From: JBFJVZ01 sp041623895
Lineage (GTDB): Bacteria > Planctomycetota > Planctomycetia > Pirellulales > Pirellulaceae
Length of the DNA: 14,832 nt
Assembly: GCA_041623895.1 (NCBI GenBank)
Contig: JBFJVZ010000173.1
Location: forward strand, 1 to 14,832
Reading direction: 5' to 3'
Shown here: in pieces, positions 1 through 8,791 of the stretch
Position numbering within the stretch: the stretch's first letter is position 1
Layout: each line of letters opens with the position of its first letter
Position numbers and translations under genes: made by a program
Notes under the pieces: model-generated
Seen by the model: the letters and a program-made list of their open reading frames with translations, nothing else
The model's database searches: none
What the model was told of the DNA's origin: nothing

Positions 1-7
1 GGTAACT

Positions 8-78
8 GGGAGGGCGAAGCTCCCGCTGAGCCGTGGTGCTCGCGACAAAGTGCGGCTCGGCGGGAGCCTCGCCCTCCC
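8..78 (-). repeat. Long inverted repeat (REP-like hairpin) after the DUF1549/DUF1553 protein B gene
   Basis: Two 26-nt arms, 8-33 and 53-78, are inverted copies matching at 24 of 26 positions, with a 19-nt loop. The two mismatches become G·U pairs only in RNA from the minus strand, so the full 26-bp stem forms in the transcript of the gene that ends at 95, starting 16 nt after its stop codon. No U-tract follows the stem, so this is not a textbook intrinsic terminator. It may be a REP-like mobile palindrome that caps the 3' end, stabilises the mRNA or ends transcription in some other way. The repeat is certain; the role is inference. Confidence 0.8.
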
Positions 79-94
79 GTTTTGAGACAAAGCA

Positions 95-2476
95 CTAGCG
101 TATGAAAACGAACTCTCGAACATTCAATAAGCTCCACAAGACGTCCCGCATCCCTTCCTCGCGTGAAGGTGCTCGGTCGACATGTTCAGTTTGGATCCGC
201 ACTTCGTCGCTCGTTGGATAACGCGACAACGCGGCAAGATAGAGTTCTTGGATCACATGCCGATTGTCGTTGGTTGACTTCAGCAGTTTGGGCAGCCGCC
301 CTTTCGGGTCACTCAGCCTCGTCAGAATCTCGTCATCGTTAACCAAATACAGAGCCTGCGCCACCGACGGTTCATTAGATCGTTCGCAGTCACAGGTCTT
401 CTCGCGTGCAGGACGACCGAAGACTTGCATCGGGTACCCGCCGCGACCGAGAGAATAACGAACCGGGGGACTCGCTTGCCCGACGGCCCGCCCGGATCGC
501 CCCTCGGGTAAACGGCCGTAATTGTTGGCCACGCCCGTCGCGCTCGCGATCGCATCAATCAGCACTTCTGCCGGCAACCTACGTAAGCGGGCGTGTGAAT
601 AGTTTCGCGTGTCCGATCGATTCGATGCGTTCGGCTTCCAAGAAAGCTGGTAGGTGCGACTGTTCAAGATTGTGCGGTGAAGATGCTTCAGATCAAAGCG
701 ATGCTCGACGAAGTCTTCGGCAAGCCAGCGGAGTAGTTGTGGATTGGAAGGCGGGTTGCCGAGATTGAAATCGTCCGCGGGGTTGACGATGCCGACACCA
801 AAATAATGATCCCACAAGCGATTCACGATCGCGGGCGCAAAATACGGATTATCGGGCGACCGCATCCACTGCCAAAGGGAAACGCGTAGGTCTGGGCCAC
901 CTTCAACGTACTGTATCACGTCGCCACCGAGTAATTTTGGCGGCGTCTTCTTGATGGTCGTGGTGTATCGCCAAGTCACACCCGCTTGGACCTCTTCGAC
1001 GCCATAGCCACGCCCACCACTCTTCTGTTCTTCGCCGGTCGCCGGATCACAGAAACGCGTCAGCATGAAGAAGGATTGGAAGCCTTCAAAATCTTTCTGC
1101 GTCCAGCGATCGAACGGGTGGTTATGGCACTGTGCACATTCCAACCTTAATCCGAGAAACGAATTTGCTGTCTGCAGTACCATTGTTTCGGGCTTGCGTC
1201 GTTCAACGTTGATCCAGAACAAATCCAGGGTTTTGCGTTTGGCGTAGATCCCGTCGTCATAGTTGTAGCGGCCGGAAATATTGTTCAGCACCGCCGATTT
1301 TTCAGCCAGGAACTCCTCGCGTGAACGTCCCTCCAAGCTGGTCGCACAGATGAACCCGTAGACGAAATCGTCATAGGGGACATTACGCCTCAGCTTGTCC
1401 TCAATCCACTGTTGCCAAACCCAATTCCATTGCTGAGGGTTTCGTGAAATGTATTTTGCGTTGCCGGTCCAATCTGAAAACTTCATCCCCCAATACATGG
1501 CGTATTCAGGCCGGTCCAGAAGCTGATTGATCAGCGTCTGTCGCTTTTCTGGATCGCCATCAGTAAGAAACTCGCGAGCCTCATCCACCGTCGGCAGTGT
1601 ACCGATAACATCAAGGTAGGCACGCCGCAGGAAGTCTTCGTCGCTGCATAGGTCGGACGGATGAAGGTTAAGTTTTTGAAGCTTGTCAGCGACGAAGTCG
1701 TCGATTCGGTTGTGATGCGGGAACGGAGGAAAGGGTCTGCCAATGTCGACCGCTGGAACGAGAATCTGTGTGCTGGAAACGCTACCCGCATACTGGGCAA
1801 TGACCGCCGTGTCACCGGTCCTGCCAACCTGGACTGCGCCGTCGGAATCGATCGTAGCGATGCCGTCGTCATTGCTTGAAAAAGTGGCAAGTGCAGTCAC
1901 ATCTTCATTACTGCCGTCGTCAAACCATGCCAGGGCACGAACGGATTGAGCTCGGTCGCGATCAGTGAAGACGAGTTCGGCAGGCTGCAATTCAAATCGG
2001 ATCACTTTCGATTCGTGATCTGGATCAAACTTCGCTCCAGCGGCGATCCAAGCGCGAAATACGTTGTATTGCCAACTCCCCGCCTTCATCCGCTCGCCGC
2101 CCTCGTGGTTGTTTTCAGAGATGGGCTTCTTGAGGACCAGGCTCTCATCGGGCGATTCCAGGTTGGCGCGAGGCCCATCACCTTCGCTCAGTTCATCTGT
2201 TTCCAATAACTCCTGCCGGTCTTTTTCCGGCTCGAATCCGAACAAGCTCAAGCGAAAACCGTTCTGCCCCTGAAACGAACCATGACAGCTGCGCATATTG
2301 CAGCCAAGCTTGGACAGGAGCGGCACGACGTGTCGCCGAAACTCCGGCGTGTGTATTGTTGTCGAATCCGACCAGCGCTGTTCTGCACTCGGTACGGCCG
2401 TGGTCTCGCTGGACAATGCGCGTGGACCAAGACACAACCCCATAAGCGACAGTGTGAAAATTAACGACGCGCGCAC
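95..2476 (-). CDS. DUF1549/DUF1553 (PSCyt2/PSD1) planctomycete cytochrome-like protein B
   Basis: Secreted multidomain protein of about 793 residues and unknown biochemical role. I chose the GTG at 2476: it is preceded by GGGAG with 5-nt spacing and gives a clean signal peptide (RASLIFTLSLMGLCLG). The in-frame ATG at 2581 has no Shine-Dalgarno and would put about 35 non-signal residues in front. Domain order: a PSCyt1-like segment with an unusual CX4CH motif (CNMRSCH, residues 59-65) and GQNGFRLSLFGFEP; a bacterial Ig-like (Big_2) segment around 165-240; DUF1549 from about 256, with a CXXCH motif (CAQCHNHPFDRW, 447-451); DUF1553 from about 530 to the end, with CDCER at 695-699. Last gene of the cassette, 317 nt after a DUF1501 gene, so it may have its own promoter. 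Paralogous in domain plan to the gene at 11822-14308. Family assignment is firm; heme attachment is inferred from motifs. Confidence 0.93.
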   Translation of the reverse strand: MRASLIFTLSLMGLCLGPRALSSETTAVPSAEQRWSDSTTIHTPEFRRHVVPLLSKLGCNMRSCHGSFQGQNGFRLSLFGFEPEKDRQELLETDELSEGDGPRANLESPDESLVLKKPISENNHEGGERMKAGSWQYNVFRAWIAAGAKFDPDHESKVIRFELQPAELVFTDRDRAQSVRALAWFDDGSNEDVTALATFSSNDDGIATIDSDGAVQVGRTGDTAVIAQYAGSVSSTQILVPAVDIGRPFPPFPHHNRIDDFVADKLQKLNLHPSDLCSDEDFLRRAYLDVIGTLPTVDEAREFLTDGDPEKRQTLINQLLDRPEYAMYWGMKFSDWTGNAKYISRNPQQWNWVWQQWIEDKLRRNVPYDDFVYGFICATSLEGRSREEFLAEKSAVLNNISGRYNYDDGIYAKRKTLDLFWINVERRKPETMVLQTANSFLGLRLECAQCHNHPFDRWTQKDFEGFQSFFMLTRFCDPATGEEQKSGGRGYGVEEVQAGVTWRYTTTIKKTPPKLLGGDVIQYVEGGPDLRVSLWQWMRSPDNPYFAPAIVNRLWDHYFGVGIVNPADDFNLGNPPSNPQLLRWLAEDFVEHRFDLKHLHRTILNSRTYQLSWKPNASNRSDTRNYSHARLRRLPAEVLIDAIASATGVANNYGRLPEGRSGRAVGQASPPVRYSLGRGGYPMQVFGRPAREKTCDCERSNEPSVAQALYLVNDDEILTRLSDPKGRLPKLLKSTNDNRHVIQELYLAALSRYPTSDEVRIQTEHVDRAPSREEGMRDVLWSLLNVREFVFIR

Positions 2477-2793
2477 AATTGCTCCCAAAGAATTGCCGGA
2501 TTCGCTTCCCGTTATCGTACACGAAACGGCAACGATGATTCGGAATCCGGCCGGAGCCCGACCCAAGTTTGCACAACCCATCAGAAGGCTGGCTCGTGCT
2601 AGATGTCCTTAGATTTGGCAGGTTATTGGTATTCGTTGGCGTTGCATCGCGCGGACTCAACGCAACTGCTATCCAACCTCGATGTTACGTATCGCTTAAG
2701 CGAAATCCACTGGACGACGAATCTGCCGCGTATCGGCGATGAATCCGCACACTGGACGCCAAGTTTCGCGTTGGCTCCGCACTACGGCGCGGC
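2477..2793. other. 317-nt intergenic gap with a 12-bp palindrome; no gene seen
   Basis: This lies between the stop of a DUF1501 gene and the start of DUF1549/DUF1553 protein B. Short reading frames on both strands show no recognisable motifs. The one structured element is a perfect 12-bp palindrome at 2692-2703 (TCGCTTAAGCGA). I saw no convincing -35/-10 pair. It is the longest gap within the cassette, so a separate promoter for protein B is possible but not shown. The ribosome binding site GGGAG at 2482-2486 belongs to the GTG start of protein B. Confidence 0.55.
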
Positions 2794-4164
2794 TTAGACC
2801 AACTCCTGCATCGGTTCATGGCCGGGATCGACCGGATAGCGCGGTGTGCCCGACCCGTCGAAGATACGATCGCGGTGCGCGTTGAGCCCCATGTTGTGGT
2901 AAAGCGTGGCGAACACCTCCTGAAATTTGACGGGGCGCTTCACGGGTTCCTCACCGTACTTGTTGGTTTCGCCGATGACCTGGCCGGTTCGCATGCCTCC
3001 GCCCGCTAGCACGCAGGCGTTCGCGCGCGGCCAGTGATCGCGGCTATTGTTATTGTTGATCTTTGGCGTGCGGCCGAATTCGCCCCACATCACTACGGAC
3101 ACATCTTTATCCAGGCCGCGCTCGTGTAAATCGGTGACCAGCGCCGAGAGAGCTTGATCCAACAACGGGAACTCCTCACGCGAACGAGGGAAGTTCATAC
3201 CATCGCCGCCGTGCCAGTCCCAGCGACTGTAATTCAAGGCGACATACCTGGCTCCGGCTTCCACCAATCGCCGCGCAATACAGAAATTCTCGACCATCTT
3301 TGGCGCACCGTCGCGCTGGAATTTCTCGTCGCTCTTTCCGTAGCGGGCGAGAATCTTCGGGTCTTCCTGGGATAAATCCAACGCATCGCCAAGTTTGGAA
3401 TCTGTCAAGATTCCCATCGCTTGTTGCATGTAGGCGTCGACTCCATCCATCTGACCGGATGCATCCGCACTGCGTCGGAATCGATCGAGTGCTGAACGTA
3501 ACTGTTCGCGATCGCGCAACCGTTCCAGGGTGATTCCCTGCAGCACCATGTTCTCCGACTTTTCCCGCGCCTTGCGACCGACCAGATTGAAAGGGTTGTG
3601 TCTGGCCCCCAGAAAACCGGCGGCGCCGGGCTCGCCCCAGGTGCGGTTGCCGGTGGTGTACATCATTGCCAGGTTCGGCGGCACGGCCTGATTCGCAGGT
3701 CCAGCCAATCGCGACACCCAAGCTCCCGCTGAGGGCCAACCGCCAGCGGGTCCGCGGTCATTTTTCTTGCGACCGGTCATGCATTGGTAGCAATCGTGTG
3801 CGCCGTCGGAATCCGCTAAGGAGCGCACGATCGCGAACTTGTCCATCATCTTGGCGATGCGCGGAAACAGTTCACAGATTTGGATGCCTGGAACATTCGT
3901 GCTGATCGGTCTGAACTCGCCACGGATTTCGACCGGTGCGTTTGGTTTCAGATCCCACATGTCCAGATGTGATGGACCACCGGGAAGGTAGATGTTGATG
4001 ATCGCTTTGTTGGAACTGCCGGTGCCGGCGTGAGCTTCCATCTGAAGAATTTGGTTCAGCGCCAGTCCGCCCATGGCAGCCCCGCCGACTTGCAAGAAAC
4101 CGCGGCGAGAGACGCCATCACAAAAACCTGATCTCTTGATCGGTCGTCCGAGAATGGTCAGCAT
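2794..4164 (-). CDS. DUF1501 family protein 2 (Tat-exported, sulfatase/phosphatase-like)
   Basis: 456-residue DUF1501 protein, related to the alkaline phosphatase/sulfatase superfamily; substrate unknown. A twin-arginine signal is visible (SRRGFLQVG, residues 19-27, then a hydrophobic stretch and a likely cleavage after AHA at 46), so it should be exported folded by Tat. Family motifs: GGPSHLDMWDLKP (62-74), WDWHGG (315-320), GEFGRTP (361-367) and RDHWP (375-379). The Asp and His residues in these motifs are the likely metal-site positions, by analogy with the superfamily. The length is normal for the family. The ATG at 4164 has AAGGA eight nt upstream. It follows the other DUF1501 gene by 65 nt with no hairpin between, which suggests co-transcription. 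It keeps the His in GGPSH that its neighbour lacks. The family call is firm; the chemistry is inference. Confidence 0.93.
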   Translation of the reverse strand: MLTILGRPIKRSGFCDGVSRRGFLQVGGAAMGGLALNQILQMEAHAGTGSSNKAIINIYLPGGPSHLDMWDLKPNAPVEIRGEFRPISTNVPGIQICELFPRIAKMMDKFAIVRSLADSDGAHDCYQCMTGRKKNDRGPAGGWPSAGAWVSRLAGPANQAVPPNLAMMYTTGNRTWGEPGAAGFLGARHNPFNLVGRKAREKSENMVLQGITLERLRDREQLRSALDRFRRSADASGQMDGVDAYMQQAMGILTDSKLGDALDLSQEDPKILARYGKSDEKFQRDGAPKMVENFCIARRLVEAGARYVALNYSRWDWHGGDGMNFPRSREEFPLLDQALSALVTDLHERGLDKDVSVVMWGEFGRTPKINNNNSRDHWPRANACVLAGGGMRTGQVIGETNKYGEEPVKRPVKFQEVFATLYHNMGLNAHRDRIFDGSGTPRYPVDPGHEPMQELV

Positions 4165-4229
4165 GTTGGTTGTCCTTATTCACGCGGATTTCATCGCATC
4201 CGTATCATATCAAATTTTGTTAACGGCCA

Positions 4230-5642
4230 TTATCCCGATTTCAACAAAGCTGGAATCGGATTCCCGCTGCTGGCGGGGTCGGTAAAGCCATTCGGACTTA
4301 GACGCGAAGCGGGATTGATGTCCATCGCTGCAAAAAGCGTGGCGGTGAAATCCTCGAGCGTTACCGGATTGGCTTTAACGTAAGCGGCGTGCTTATCGGA
4401 CTGGCCGTAGACAACGCCGCCCTGAACTCCGACTCCCGCGAGCATGGCACTGTAACATCCAGGCCAATGGTCGCGGCCGATCCGCTTGGCCCCTTTGCGG
4501 ATCACGGGCGTCCTGCCGAATTCACCCACCAGAACCACCAGCGTGGAATCGAGCAAACCGCGGTCTTGTAGATCTTCCAACAAGGTCGCAACCGCCTGAT
4601 CGGTGCGCGGCAATGCGAAAGGCAACCCGTTCCAGCCGTCTTCGAAAATGCCAACGTCGGCGTTGCCGTGCATGTCCCACGTTTCGACGCTGACAAACTT
4701 TTCGCCCACGCCAAGTCCGGTCCAGGCGACGACGTTGACCAGCCGAACGCCGGACTCAATCAGTCGGCGGGCGAGCAACAAATTCTGTCCCAGCGGATTA
4801 CGGCCATATCGATCTCGGACTCTTGCGTCTTCCTTGTCGACGTCGAACGCCTGTTTCGCCGCGCCGTCACGGAGTAACTCGAACGCGCGTCGTTGATGCA
4901 GATCGATGGCATCGTATTCGGCCGTACTGGCCAACGGCGAAAGACCTTGCAAGCCGTGTAGTAATTGACGCCGCCCGTTCAATCGCTCCGCCGTGACGCC
5001 TTGAGCGTCGAACGCGCGAACGCGAAAGTTGGGGGATGCGGGATTGTCGTCGTGTTTTTCGCCGATCAACATCGGGGCGTAAGCCAAACCGAGACGTCCG
5101 CCAGTCAGATAAGTGTGATCCGGTGGAGCGGCTCCGCCGCCGAACTTTTGCAGCCACACATGGGCGGGGACGTTGGCTTGCGATGGACGCAGTTTGGTGA
5201 CAATTGCGCCAAACGACGGGTCGTCGGCTGCCGGATTCTCGCGACCAGCCAGGTACATCGAATTGGCTTGTTTGTGATCGGACTGTTGATGCGTCATCGA
5301 ACGAACAACCGCATACTGCTGCGACAACCGAGCAAGACGCGGCATTAACTCGCATATTTGAAACCCTGGAGTCGCTGTCGAGATCGGTTTGTACGGACCT
5401 CGAATCTCCTGCGGCGCGTCGGGCTTGATGTCCCAGGAATCAAGCTGGCTCAATCCGCCGTACTGATGAATGAAGATACAAGACTTGGCGTCGGCGTCGG
5501 CTCCCTTGGCTCTTTGTCTTAATTCGTCGGCTTGCAGCAAGTCCGACAGCGTCAGTCCCAGAGCGCCAATACCGCCAGCTTGCAACAGTCGCCGTCGCGA
5601 TAACAACTGGCGTGATCGGTGATCGAGCTGGTGCTTAGGCAT
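4230..5642 (-). CDS. DUF1501 family protein 1 (Tat-exported), coupled to the WD40-cytochrome gene
   Basis: 470-residue DUF1501 protein. The reading frame stays open back to 5852, but that extension is inside the WD40 gene and reads as Ser/Arg-rich noise. The ATG at 5642 puts a twin-arginine signal at the N-terminus (SRRRLLQAGG, residues 15-24, then a hydrophobic stretch). No good Shine-Dalgarno sits close to this ATG, so translation may be coupled to the upstream gene, whose TGA is only 16 nt away. Motifs: GGLSQLDSWDIKP (62-74), WDMHGN (322-327), GEFGRTP (373-379) and RDHWP (390-394). Compared with the second DUF1501 protein, Gln replaces His in the first motif, so the two probably differ in active site or substrate. 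Very likely part of a two-gene unit with the WD40 protein. Function is not known biochemically. Confidence 0.93.
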   Translation of the reverse strand: MPKHQLDHRSRQLLSRRRLLQAGGIGALGLTLSDLLQADELRQRAKGADADAKSCIFIHQYGGLSQLDSWDIKPDAPQEIRGPYKPISTATPGFQICELMPRLARLSQQYAVVRSMTHQQSDHKQANSMYLAGRENPAADDPSFGAIVTKLRPSQANVPAHVWLQKFGGGAAPPDHTYLTGGRLGLAYAPMLIGEKHDDNPASPNFRVRAFDAQGVTAERLNGRRQLLHGLQGLSPLASTAEYDAIDLHQRRAFELLRDGAAKQAFDVDKEDARVRDRYGRNPLGQNLLLARRLIESGVRLVNVVAWTGLGVGEKFVSVETWDMHGNADVGIFEDGWNGLPFALPRTDQAVATLLEDLQDRGLLDSTLVVLVGEFGRTPVIRKGAKRIGRDHWPGCYSAMLAGVGVQGGVVYGQSDKHAAYVKANPVTLEDFTATLFAAMDINPASRLSPNGFTDPASSGNPIPALLKSG

Positions 5643-5658
5643 GGTGAAATACAAGGCC

Positions 5659-8600
5659 TCATTTCGATGCTTGCTGATTTGGTTCCGACGTTGGGATGGG
5701 AGGCTCGAAATTGATGATCGTCTGGCCGTTCTCATTCCAGACACGGACGATACTGTCCTGGCCACCCGCTGCGATGACTTTCCCATCGGCGCTGGAGCGG
5801 ACACTGTACATGAAGTCAGCCGGGCCGCCGTAGTCCCGGACATTGCCGCCACCGGTGTTCTTGGCGCTGATTTTCTTGTCGCCCGAGCTGCACATCATGT
5901 TGTCGCTCGAGCCCATGAACTCGATCGAAGTGACTTCCTTGTTGAAACCCTGAATCGTTTTGGTTAGCTCGCCGGTCCGAAAATCCCAAACCTTGACGGC
6001 TTTGTCGGCGCCGCAGGTGGCAAGCACGCGACCGTCGGCTCGCCAGCTTACGCCCAAGACATGATGTGTGTGACCTTCAAACGATCGCACATGCTCTCCA
6101 GTGGAAACATCAAAAACCTTCATGTACCGGTCGGATGCACAACTGGCGATGTGCTTGGCGTCGGGCGAAAATTCCACGCCCAAGACCACATCGCTGTGCG
6201 AGTCCGCGAAATGACGGATCAACGAACCGGTTTCCACGTTCCAAATCTTCAGCTCGCCGCTGCGAGACGGTTCGCCTCCGCCGGTCGCCAAGATTTTGCT
6301 GTCGGGGCTAAAGTGAAGCGACGTAACACGATCGACCAGTTGGTCGGGTTTGTCGTGCGCGCCGATGGTTCGCGCCAATTGCCAAACCGGTGTCGCGCTC
6401 CAGACGACCAGAGACTTGTCGCTGCCGGCCGCAATCAGGCTGCCCTCACCCGCTGCGAATGCCAAGCCGACCATGGGTGACTGACTTGTGATGGTAGCGA
6501 TTGATTGACCGGTCTCGCCACTGAACGTTCGAATCAATGGATCTTCGCCGGCGATCGCCAGCTGCAATCCATCCGGCGAAAAGGCGACGGCCCGCATCGG
6601 TTTGCGCTGCTGAGCCGCAGCAGCCGTCAACTCTTGTTGGACGGCCTGCTGGGCGGTTTGCAGTTGTTGGTGAGCTTCTTCCTCCCTTTTATGATCCGCT
6701 TCGGAAACAGGGATGGCGTCAGCCGCAATCTTGACCAATTCCTTGGATCGGATCACCGAGCGCTTGGCTGCTTCTAATGCGCGCTCGGCAGCATTACGCC
6801 CGTCGATCAGCTTCTGGGCCGCGTTGGTTTTGTTCTTCAGATTTTCCTGGGCCTTCTTGAGCGCCTCCTGAGCCGATTTCAGCGCCGCGTCCGCATTCTT
6901 TTTCGCTTCCTGAGCGGCCTTGTGTTTTGTGTCGGCTTCCTCGACCGCCTTCGTCACCTTTGCTTTGGCATCCTCGTCCGCTGCGCCATCGCCCAATGTT
7001 GTGGCCGCATCGGCCTGCGCTTTTTTCAATGCTTCTTCCGCTGCCTTCAAATCTTCGTCGGCTTTCTTTTGTGCCGCTTCCGCCGCTGGAACCTTGGGCT
7101 CTGCTTCCTTCAACGCCTTTTCAGCTGCCAGCATTTCTTCTTCGGGTTTTTTGGCAGCTTCGATTTTCTTTTTGAGATCTTCTTCGCTCTTGGTGACGCT
7201 TTCTTCTGCCTTCTTTGAGTTGTCTTCTTCAGACTTCTTACGCTTGTTGGCTTCATCAAGATCCTTCTTGGCGTTGTCCACTCGCCGCTTCCCAACCGCA
7301 ACGGCCAGGTTCGCCTGATTGACCTTATGTTTCAAGGATGTCGTGTAGTCCAGTTCAACAATTGGTTGACCGCTGTCCGCATCCCACAGTTTGGCGGTGC
7401 CGTTGTCACTGACAGTGGCGATTCGTTTTCCATCAGGACGAACCGCGATCGCGGCTACCGGTCCGCCGTGCGAGAATTGGCGAATCACGTTGCCGCTGCC
7501 AGCGTCCCAGCGACGGACACTTGCGTCTTGACTGGCCGAGACAACATGAGTCGCAGTACCCGGCATGACGGCCAAGCCGGTGATCCGCGCGGTGTGCCCC
7601 TTCAATTCCTTCACGGGCTTAGGTGCTTCGCCTTCTGGAGTGTCGCCCGCTTGAAAGTCGACACTCCAGGTGCGGATGACGTTATCTTCTTCCGCAGTCA
7701 CGATCTGTTTGTCTGCTGCTGCAAACGTGATTGCGGTCACTGATGACGGCGTCGCCGCTTTGGCGATTTCTTGTCCGTCGGCCGTATTCCAGATGCGGTA
7801 AGTTTTGTCGGCACCGCCGGAGACGAGTTGACTGGCGTCGGACGAAAAACTAAGACCGTTGACCGCACCTTCATGCCCGGCCAATGAGTGCGTGACGGTC
7901 CCACTGGCCAAATCGACCAATTTGATGTTGCCATTGTCCTCGGCGACAGCAAGCAAGCCTCCGTCATTGCTGCAAGCCATTGCAAGGACTGCGCCGTCCG
8001 CTTTTGGGAGTTCGGCTTGGCGGATTCCATCAGTTCGTTTCCAGAGTTTGACAGTCCGATAACCGCCGGAAGCCAGCCACTCGCCGTCGGGGCTGAATGC
8101 CAGCGACTGCACGAGGTCAAAGTGAGCAACGCCTGGTTTGTCGTAAGTTCCTGACTTGACCATGTTGGGATCTGTCAGTCGGCCGATCAACATTTTGCCG
8201 GGCACATGGTACATGAAGATCTGATTTGCGCGGCTGGCTGCCAGGTAGTCACCATTTGCCGTAATCGCAACGGCATAAATCGGATTCACGCGGGCCGGTA
8301 GCGGTTGCCAATCGGGCGCTGCTGCGATTCCCAAAACTTCGCCTTTGGCACCCTGGTCGATCCAGAGTTTAAGGAGTCCCAACTCCTGCGGCGTAAGGTT
8401 CCGTGCACCGACTTCGTTGTCATCGGGCGGCATGAAAGATTCTTCGATGTGGGCCGCGGTCTGAAAGATGAGGCTGTCAGCGCTCTTGCCGGCAACCACC
8501 GCCGGACCTTCGCTGCCCCCTTTTAGAATCGTTTGTGGCGTTTCGAGAATCAGATCGCTTTCTGAATTCGTTGAGCTGTGACAGGCAAGGCAGTTGCGGC

Positions 8601-8757
8601 GCAGGATCGGCAGGATCTCTTTTTCAAAGTCGACGGGACCCTCATCCACCGCTGTCGCGACTTCCAGTGCTTCGTCCGCCCAGGTTTGAACAGTGGGAGA
8701 ACAAATGATGGCGATGACCAACCAAAATCGAATGCGGTTCGTTTGCATGTTCGTCAT
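5659..8757 (-). CDS. PSCyt1 cytochrome domain protein with two WD40 propellers split by a coiled coil
   Basis: 1032-residue exported protein. A Sec signal peptide spans about residues 1-27 (cleavage near QTWA). The PSCyt1 domain follows, with CLACH at 56-60 as a candidate heme-c site and ESFMPPDD at 106-113 as a possible Met ligand region. WD40-like repeats fill about 160-465 and 720-1010, seven or so in each block, with recognisable units such as SPDGEWLASG, VKLWK and VKVWD. Between them, about 472-718 is an Ala/Lys/Glu/Gln-rich predicted coiled coil encoded by 6604-7344. PSCyt1-WD40 fusions are common in planctomycetes; the long helical insert between two full propellers is what stands out. 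The start at ATG 8757 (or ATG 8748) has no clear ribosome binding site. A scaffold role that brings the DUF1501 and PPC proteins together is inference. Confidence 0.93.
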   Translation of the reverse strand: MTNMQTNRIRFWLVIAIICSPTVQTWADEALEVATAVDEGPVDFEKEILPILRRNCLACHSSTNSESDLILETPQTILKGGSEGPAVVAGKSADSLIFQTAAHIEESFMPPDDNEVGARNLTPQELGLLKLWIDQGAKGEVLGIAAAPDWQPLPARVNPIYAVAITANGDYLAASRANQIFMYHVPGKMLIGRLTDPNMVKSGTYDKPGVAHFDLVQSLAFSPDGEWLASGGYRTVKLWKRTDGIRQAELPKADGAVLAMACSNDGGLLAVAEDNGNIKLVDLASGTVTHSLAGHEGAVNGLSFSSDASQLVSGGADKTYRIWNTADGQEIAKAATPSSVTAITFAAADKQIVTAEEDNVIRTWSVDFQAGDTPEGEAPKPVKELKGHTARITGLAVMPGTATHVVSASQDASVRRWDAGSGNVIRQFSHGGPVAAIAVRPDGKRIATVSDNGTAKLWDADSGQPIVELDYTTSLKHKVNQANLAVAVGKRRVDNAKKDLDEANKRKKSEEDNSKKAEESVTKSEEDLKKKIEAAKKPEEEMLAAEKALKEAEPKVPAAEAAQKKADEDLKAAEEALKKAQADAATTLGDGAADEDAKAKVTKAVEEADTKHKAAQEAKKNADAALKSAQEALKKAQENLKNKTNAAQKLIDGRNAAERALEAAKRSVIRSKELVKIAADAIPVSEADHKREEEAHQQLQTAQQAVQQELTAAAAQQRKPMRAVAFSPDGLQLAIAGEDPLIRTFSGETGQSIATITSQSPMVGLAFAAGEGSLIAAGSDKSLVVWSATPVWQLARTIGAHDKPDQLVDRVTSLHFSPDSKILATGGGEPSRSGELKIWNVETGSLIRHFADSHSDVVLGVEFSPDAKHIASCASDRYMKVFDVSTGEHVRSFEGHTHHVLGVSWRADGRVLATCGADKAVKVWDFRTGELTKTIQGFNKEVTSIEFMGSSDNMMCSSGDKKISAKNTGGGNVRDYGGPADFMYSVRSSADGKVIAAGGQDSIVRVWNENGQTIINFEPPIPTSEPNQQASK

Positions 8758-8791
8758 AATGAGAGATGCACTAATTCTTGCTTAATTTCAT

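Noticed and set aside
8..78. Intrinsic terminator at the window start
   Set aside because: The stem is strong but no U-tract follows on the minus strand, so it is reported as a repeat.
2193..2660. 155-residue minus-strand frame crossing the start of protein B
   Set aside because: Out of frame with protein B and overlaps its CX4CH region. No motif is recognisable and the composition is Arg/Ser-rich noise.
2603..2797. 64-residue plus-strand frame in the 317-nt gap
   Set aside because: No ribosome binding site, no recognisable motif, and opposite to the direction of all neighbours.
5643..5852. 70-residue N-terminal extension of DUF1501 protein 1
   Set aside because: It lies inside the WD40 coding region in another frame and would bury the twin-arginine signal; the ATG at 5642 places the signal correctly.
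6920..7318. 132-residue plus-strand frame, Phe/Ser/Ala-rich, looks like a membrane protein
   Set aside because: It is the antisense of the Ala/Lys/Glu coiled coil of the WD40 gene. The composition is a by-product of reversing those codons, and no ribosome binding site or family motif was seen.
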